DNA from: JACRBT01 sp964474285
GTDB lineage: Bacteria > Chloroflexota > Dehalococcoidia > Tepidiformales > Tepidiformaceae
Reading direction: 5' to 3'
DNA: 6,717 nucleotides
Assembly (NCBI GenBank): GCA_964474285.1
Contig: CAYYSD010000163.1
Location: 1-6,717 of the forward strand
Below, one piece after another: positions 4,810 to 6,717 of this stretch. The translations under genes were made by a program, and so were the position numbers. Each line of letters begins with the position of its first letter. Positions within the stretch are counted from its first letter, which is position 1. The notes beneath the pieces were generated by a model. The model did not search any database. It saw nothing but the letters and a program-made list of their open reading frames with translations, and was not told where the DNA came from.

Positions 4810-4888
4810 GCTCAAACGCTGCCGTTCCGCGCCGCCATCGCGAACGGGCCGCCGTCCACGTTTGCCAGCCCTTGACGCGCAGCGGAGC

Positions 4889-6226
4889 CTACGAGCGCAG
4901 CATCCGCCGGGCGACGCGCTCTGCGTGAGCGCGGTCCCCGGGGGCCATATCGCCATCGAGCACCATCGCGCTCAGCCGCGACTTTACCGCGCGAATCCAG
5001 GGGCCCGGCTGCCGATCGAAGATCGCCACGAGATCGTCGCCGGTGAGTGGGCTCTCGGCGCGCAGAGCGGCGGCGTCCTCAGCCTCCGCGCGCACACAGG
5101 CGGCCTCGAGCGCATCGTGATAGGCGGTGTCGTCGTAGGTGTGGCTCGCGTTGTCCGCCCGTTTCAGCGCCAGCAGATCGCGCCAGTGCCCTTCGCAGCG
5201 CGACATGAAGCGGCGCACCGTTCGCCTGTCCGATGGCTCAGGCCGGTCCATATGACGCTTCACCAGCAGCTGAATGCGCAACGACTCGTCTCGCCCCAGC
5301 TTGAGGCGCGCCAGCATCGCCTCCGCAATCTCCGCGCCGGCCGTCTCGTGACGGTAGAAGCCCCACTCGCCGTTGGCCTTCGTGTGGCGCACGAACGGCT
5401 TGCCCACATCGTGGAGAAGGGCGGCCCAGCGCCTCAGCCGCGTGCGCTCGCCCGTCTCGATCGCGGCCACCGTCGCGACGGTGTGACCCCAGACATCGAA
5501 CATGTGGAAGCGGTTCTGCTCGCAGCCGGGCATCCCTCCCAATTCCGGGAGGACGACGGGGAGCGACCCGCTCGTGCGCAACGCCTCCAGCCCCAGCGCC
5601 GGTTCGCGCCCGACTAGCAGCTTGTCGAGCTCGGCCGTCACGCGTTCCTGCGAAAGCGTCGGCAGCAGGTCGACCGTCGCGCGCATGCCCTCCATCGTTG
5701 CTTGCTCGATGGCGAAGCCGAGCTGGCTCGCGAACCGCACGCCGCGGAGAATGCGCAGCGGGTCTTCGCGGAAACGCGCTTCCGGTTCACCCACCGCGCG
5801 GATGACCCCGGCCGTGAGGTCTTCGCGCCCGCCGAACATATCCACCGTCGCGCCGGTCATCGCATTCTCAGCGAGGGCGTTGATCGTGAAGTCCCGTCGC
5901 GCCAGGTCCTCCGCCAGCGTGGAGCCGAAGGTCACCTCCGGCCAGCGCGTGCCGGCGCTGTACGAATCGCCGCGGAAGGTCGTGATCTCCGTCCAGCGGC
6001 CATCAACGAGGACACCGATGGTGCCGAAACGCTTCCCGACCGTCACGATGGGCGCCCCGAGCGCCTCCGCGATGGCTTCCGTCTCGTCCGGGAGGGCATC
6101 GGTGGCGAAGTCAGCGTCGTGGCCCGGGATCTCCAACAGCCGGTCGCGCAACGCTCCACCCACGAGCCACAGTTCGTGGCCGCGCCCCGCAAAGGCGTCG
6201 ATGAGCGCTTCCCGCGTGGCAGACAT
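4889..6226 (-). CDS. cca: CCA tRNA nucleotidyltransferase (HD-domain type)
   Basis: The enzyme adds or repairs the 3' CCA of tRNAs in the cytoplasm without a template, using CTP and ATP. The 445-residue protein shows the class II bacterial order: LVGGALRD (21-28), the metal-binding DAD (37-39), TEITTFRGD (79-87), RRDFTINALA (110-119), and EDPLR (154-158), matching the family's EDxxR base-selecting motif. Next comes LSQERVTAEL (191-200). An HD domain follows (about 241-330) with HMFDVWGH and LLHDVGKP (H272-D273). The C-terminus is helical. A poly(A) polymerase is a relative, but the EDxxR motif and full length favour a CCA-adding enzyme. The ATG at 6224-6226 lacks a spaced Shine-Dalgarno (AAGG abuts it) and fits a leaderless transcript. 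The adjacent tRNA-Thr gene already encodes its CCA, so for that tRNA the enzyme would do repair. Confidence 0.93.
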   Translation of the reverse strand: MSATREALIDAFAGRGHELWLVGGALRDRLLEIPGHDADFATDALPDETEAIAEALGAPIVTVGKRFGTIGVLVDGRWTEITTFRGDSYSAGTRWPEVTFGSTLAEDLARRDFTINALAENAMTGATVDMFGGREDLTAGVIRAVGEPEARFREDPLRILRGVRFASQLGFAIEQATMEGMRATVDLLPTLSQERVTAELDKLLVGREPALGLEALRTSGSLPVVLPELGGMPGCEQNRFHMFDVWGHTVATVAAIETGERTRLRRWAALLHDVGKPFVRHTKANGEWGFYRHETAGAEIAEAMLARLKLGRDESLRIQLLVKRHMDRPEPSDRRTVRRFMSRCEGHWRDLLALKRADNASHTYDDTAYHDALEAACVRAEAEDAAALRAESPLTGDDLVAIFDRQPGPWIRAVKSRLSAMVLDGDMAPGDRAHAERVARRMLRS

Positions 6227-6238
6227 CCTTCGATCTTA
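6227..6238 (-). promoter_or_regulatory. Leaderless promoter of cca (-10 box)
   Basis: On the minus strand TAAGAT (6233-6238) matches the TANNNT -10 pattern and is followed by exactly six bases and then the ATG of cca. Transcription would start at the A of the ATG. No good -35 is present at 17 nt (AGGGCC), which is common for this promoter type. Confidence 0.55.
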
Positions 6239-6318
6239 CGTGATGCGGGCGACCCGGCCCTCCGTCGCGGAAGCCTCCCCCGGCGGGGCGGGAGTGGCGT
6301 CCCGGGCCGGCGCCAAAC

Positions 6319-6346
6319 TTTCGTGTTCAGTTGATTGCCATATACT
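6319..6346 (+). promoter_or_regulatory. Promoter of the tRNA-Thr gene
   Basis: TATACT (6341-6346) is a 5 of 6 match to the -10 consensus, with a weak -35 (TTTCGT, 6319-6324) 16 nt upstream. Transcription would start near 6353, leaving a 5' leader of about 43 nt to be removed by RNase P before the tRNA at 6396. The 6227-6340 stretch has no gene. Confidence 0.55.
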
Positions 6347-6395
6347 GGTAAGAGGCCGGGCTGTACCGCCGGATAAGGGGCCAGCCGCCCGTAAC

Positions 6396-6472
6396 GCCTC
6401 CTTAGCTCAGTTGGCTAGAGCGAGCGATTCGTAATCGCTAGGTCCACGGTTCGAATCCGTGAGGAGGCTCCA
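6396..6472 (+). tRNA. tRNA-Thr (anticodon CGU)
   Basis: A complete cloverleaf reads Thr codon ACG. The acceptor stem is GCCTCCT/AGGAGGC (6396-6402, 6462-6468), the D-stem GCTC/GAGC (6405-6408, 6418-6421), the anticodon arm AGCGA-TTCGTAA-TCGCT (6423-6439) with CGT at 6430-6432, a 5-nt variable loop, and the T-arm CACGG-TTCGAAT-CCGTG (6445-6461). All stems are fully paired. CCA is encoded at 6470-6472. G1-C72, C2-G71, G35 and U36 agree with threonine identity; the discriminator base is T (6469) rather than the usual A. It is divergent from cca. No terminator with a T-run is visible just downstream. Confidence 0.97.
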
Positions 6473-6495
6473 CGACCATCCGACAAAGGTTCCTG

Positions 6496-6536
6496 GCCGA
6501 GGCGCGCGCGTAAGCAAGCGCTCGAGCGTTCCCGTC
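6496..6536 (+). repeat. 41-bp direct repeat, copy 1
   Basis: This 41-bp block is identical to 6578-6618. It contains alternating GC (GCGCGCGCG) and the palindrome CGCTCGAGCG and ends in TTCCCGTC. The flanking bases differ on both sides of the two copies, so these are the exact limits. Its last bases, GTTCCCG (6528-6534), pair with CGGGAAC (6546-6552) in the spacer. Confidence 0.95.
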
Positions 6537-6577
6537 GTGCACCTGCGGGAACCAGGATTCGAGGTGCAGATCCTGCC

Positions 6578-6618
6578 GCCGAGGCGCGCGCGTAAGCAAG
6601 CGCTCGAGCGTTCCCGTC
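6578..6618 (+). repeat. 41-bp direct repeat, copy 2
   Basis: An exact second copy, 82 bp after the first, separated by 41 bp. No third copy follows before the window end. No ORF with recognisable motifs covers either copy. Confidence 0.95.
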
Positions 6619-6717
6619 TCCGCCCGATCATCAAACCACCCGGACTCCGGCGGCCTCCCCCGCAATCGCACGGCGCATACCCGTTCGAGCCTCGGACCCC
6701 GGGGCACTTGCTCACGC
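6619..6717. other. Gene-free end of window
   Basis: From the end of the tRNA (6473) to 6717 no credible gene is seen on either strand; minus-strand frames here mirror the tRNA and the repeats. The stretch after the second repeat is GC-rich, with a CCCCGGGG-like palindrome near 6697-6703 and nothing I can name. Confidence 0.5.

Noticed and set aside
6331..6336. TTGATT as the -35 box of the tRNA promoter
   Set aside because: It is only 4 nt from the TATACT -10 box, far below the needed 16-18 nt.
4775..6434. Long plus-strand reading frames opposite cca
   Set aside because: They are Arg/Pro/Ser-rich antisense shadows of the well-supported cca gene.
6496..6618. Two repeats with a similar-sized spacer as a mini CRISPR array
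   Set aside because: Only two copies, no third repeat, no AT-rich leader and no cas gene; the repeat is GC-rich and internally palindromic, and the spacer pairs with the repeat.
6407..6715. Minus-strand reading frames over the tRNA and repeats
   Set aside because: Their peptides (such as DSNRGPSDYE) are the usual antisense translation of a tRNA and have no RBS or conserved motif.

Overview
The window is GC-rich bacterial chromosomal DNA. Several traits point to a Chloroflexota-like (Dehalococcoidia/Tepidiforma-type) bacterium: a sigma-70-family factor followed by a DUF5667-like membrane protein, a non-sporulating GerW/YtfJ-family protein, and exported proteins carrying 'PTATP'-type linkers. 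This placement is inferred from gene content and style, not from a database search.

Left part (1-1282): two minus-strand genes read toward the left edge, a GerW/YtfJ-family protein and then a lipoprotein whose C-terminal part looks like an M23 peptidase and is cut off by the window edge. Upstream of them is a gene-free stretch with a long imperfect inverted repeat (1038-1183) and a strong hairpin (1250-1273). Plus-strand 1283-1660 encodes a small stand-alone receiver-like protein that lacks the phosphorylation residues.

Middle (1661-4329): a gene-free stretch of about 330 bp holds a minus-strand terminator-like hairpin, a tRNA-like relic and several inverted repeats. It leads into a two-gene unit, an ECF-type sigma factor overlapping by TTGA with a single-pass membrane protein that is its probable regulator or partner. 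The membrane protein ends in a long Pro/Ser/Thr-rich tail. A separately promoted lipoprotein of uncertain function follows and converges, with a 123-bp antisense overlap, on a minus-strand gene for a small Cys/His-motif protein.

Right part (4207-6717): the Cys/His-motif gene lies downstream of cca (CCA tRNA nucleotidyltransferase, minus strand), whose start fits a leaderless promoter. Divergent from cca is a complete tRNA-Thr(CGU) gene with its own -10 box. After the tRNA come two exact 41-bp direct repeats 41 bp apart, and no gene to the right edge.

The best-supported genes are cca, tRNA-Thr, the sigma factor/DUF5667 pair and gerW. I see no defence system, mobile-element gene or complete novel system. 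The most unusual items are the receiver without phosphorylation residues, the sigma-factor start codon inside a perfect hairpin, the tRNA-like relic with its opposite-strand terminator, and the paired 41-bp repeats.
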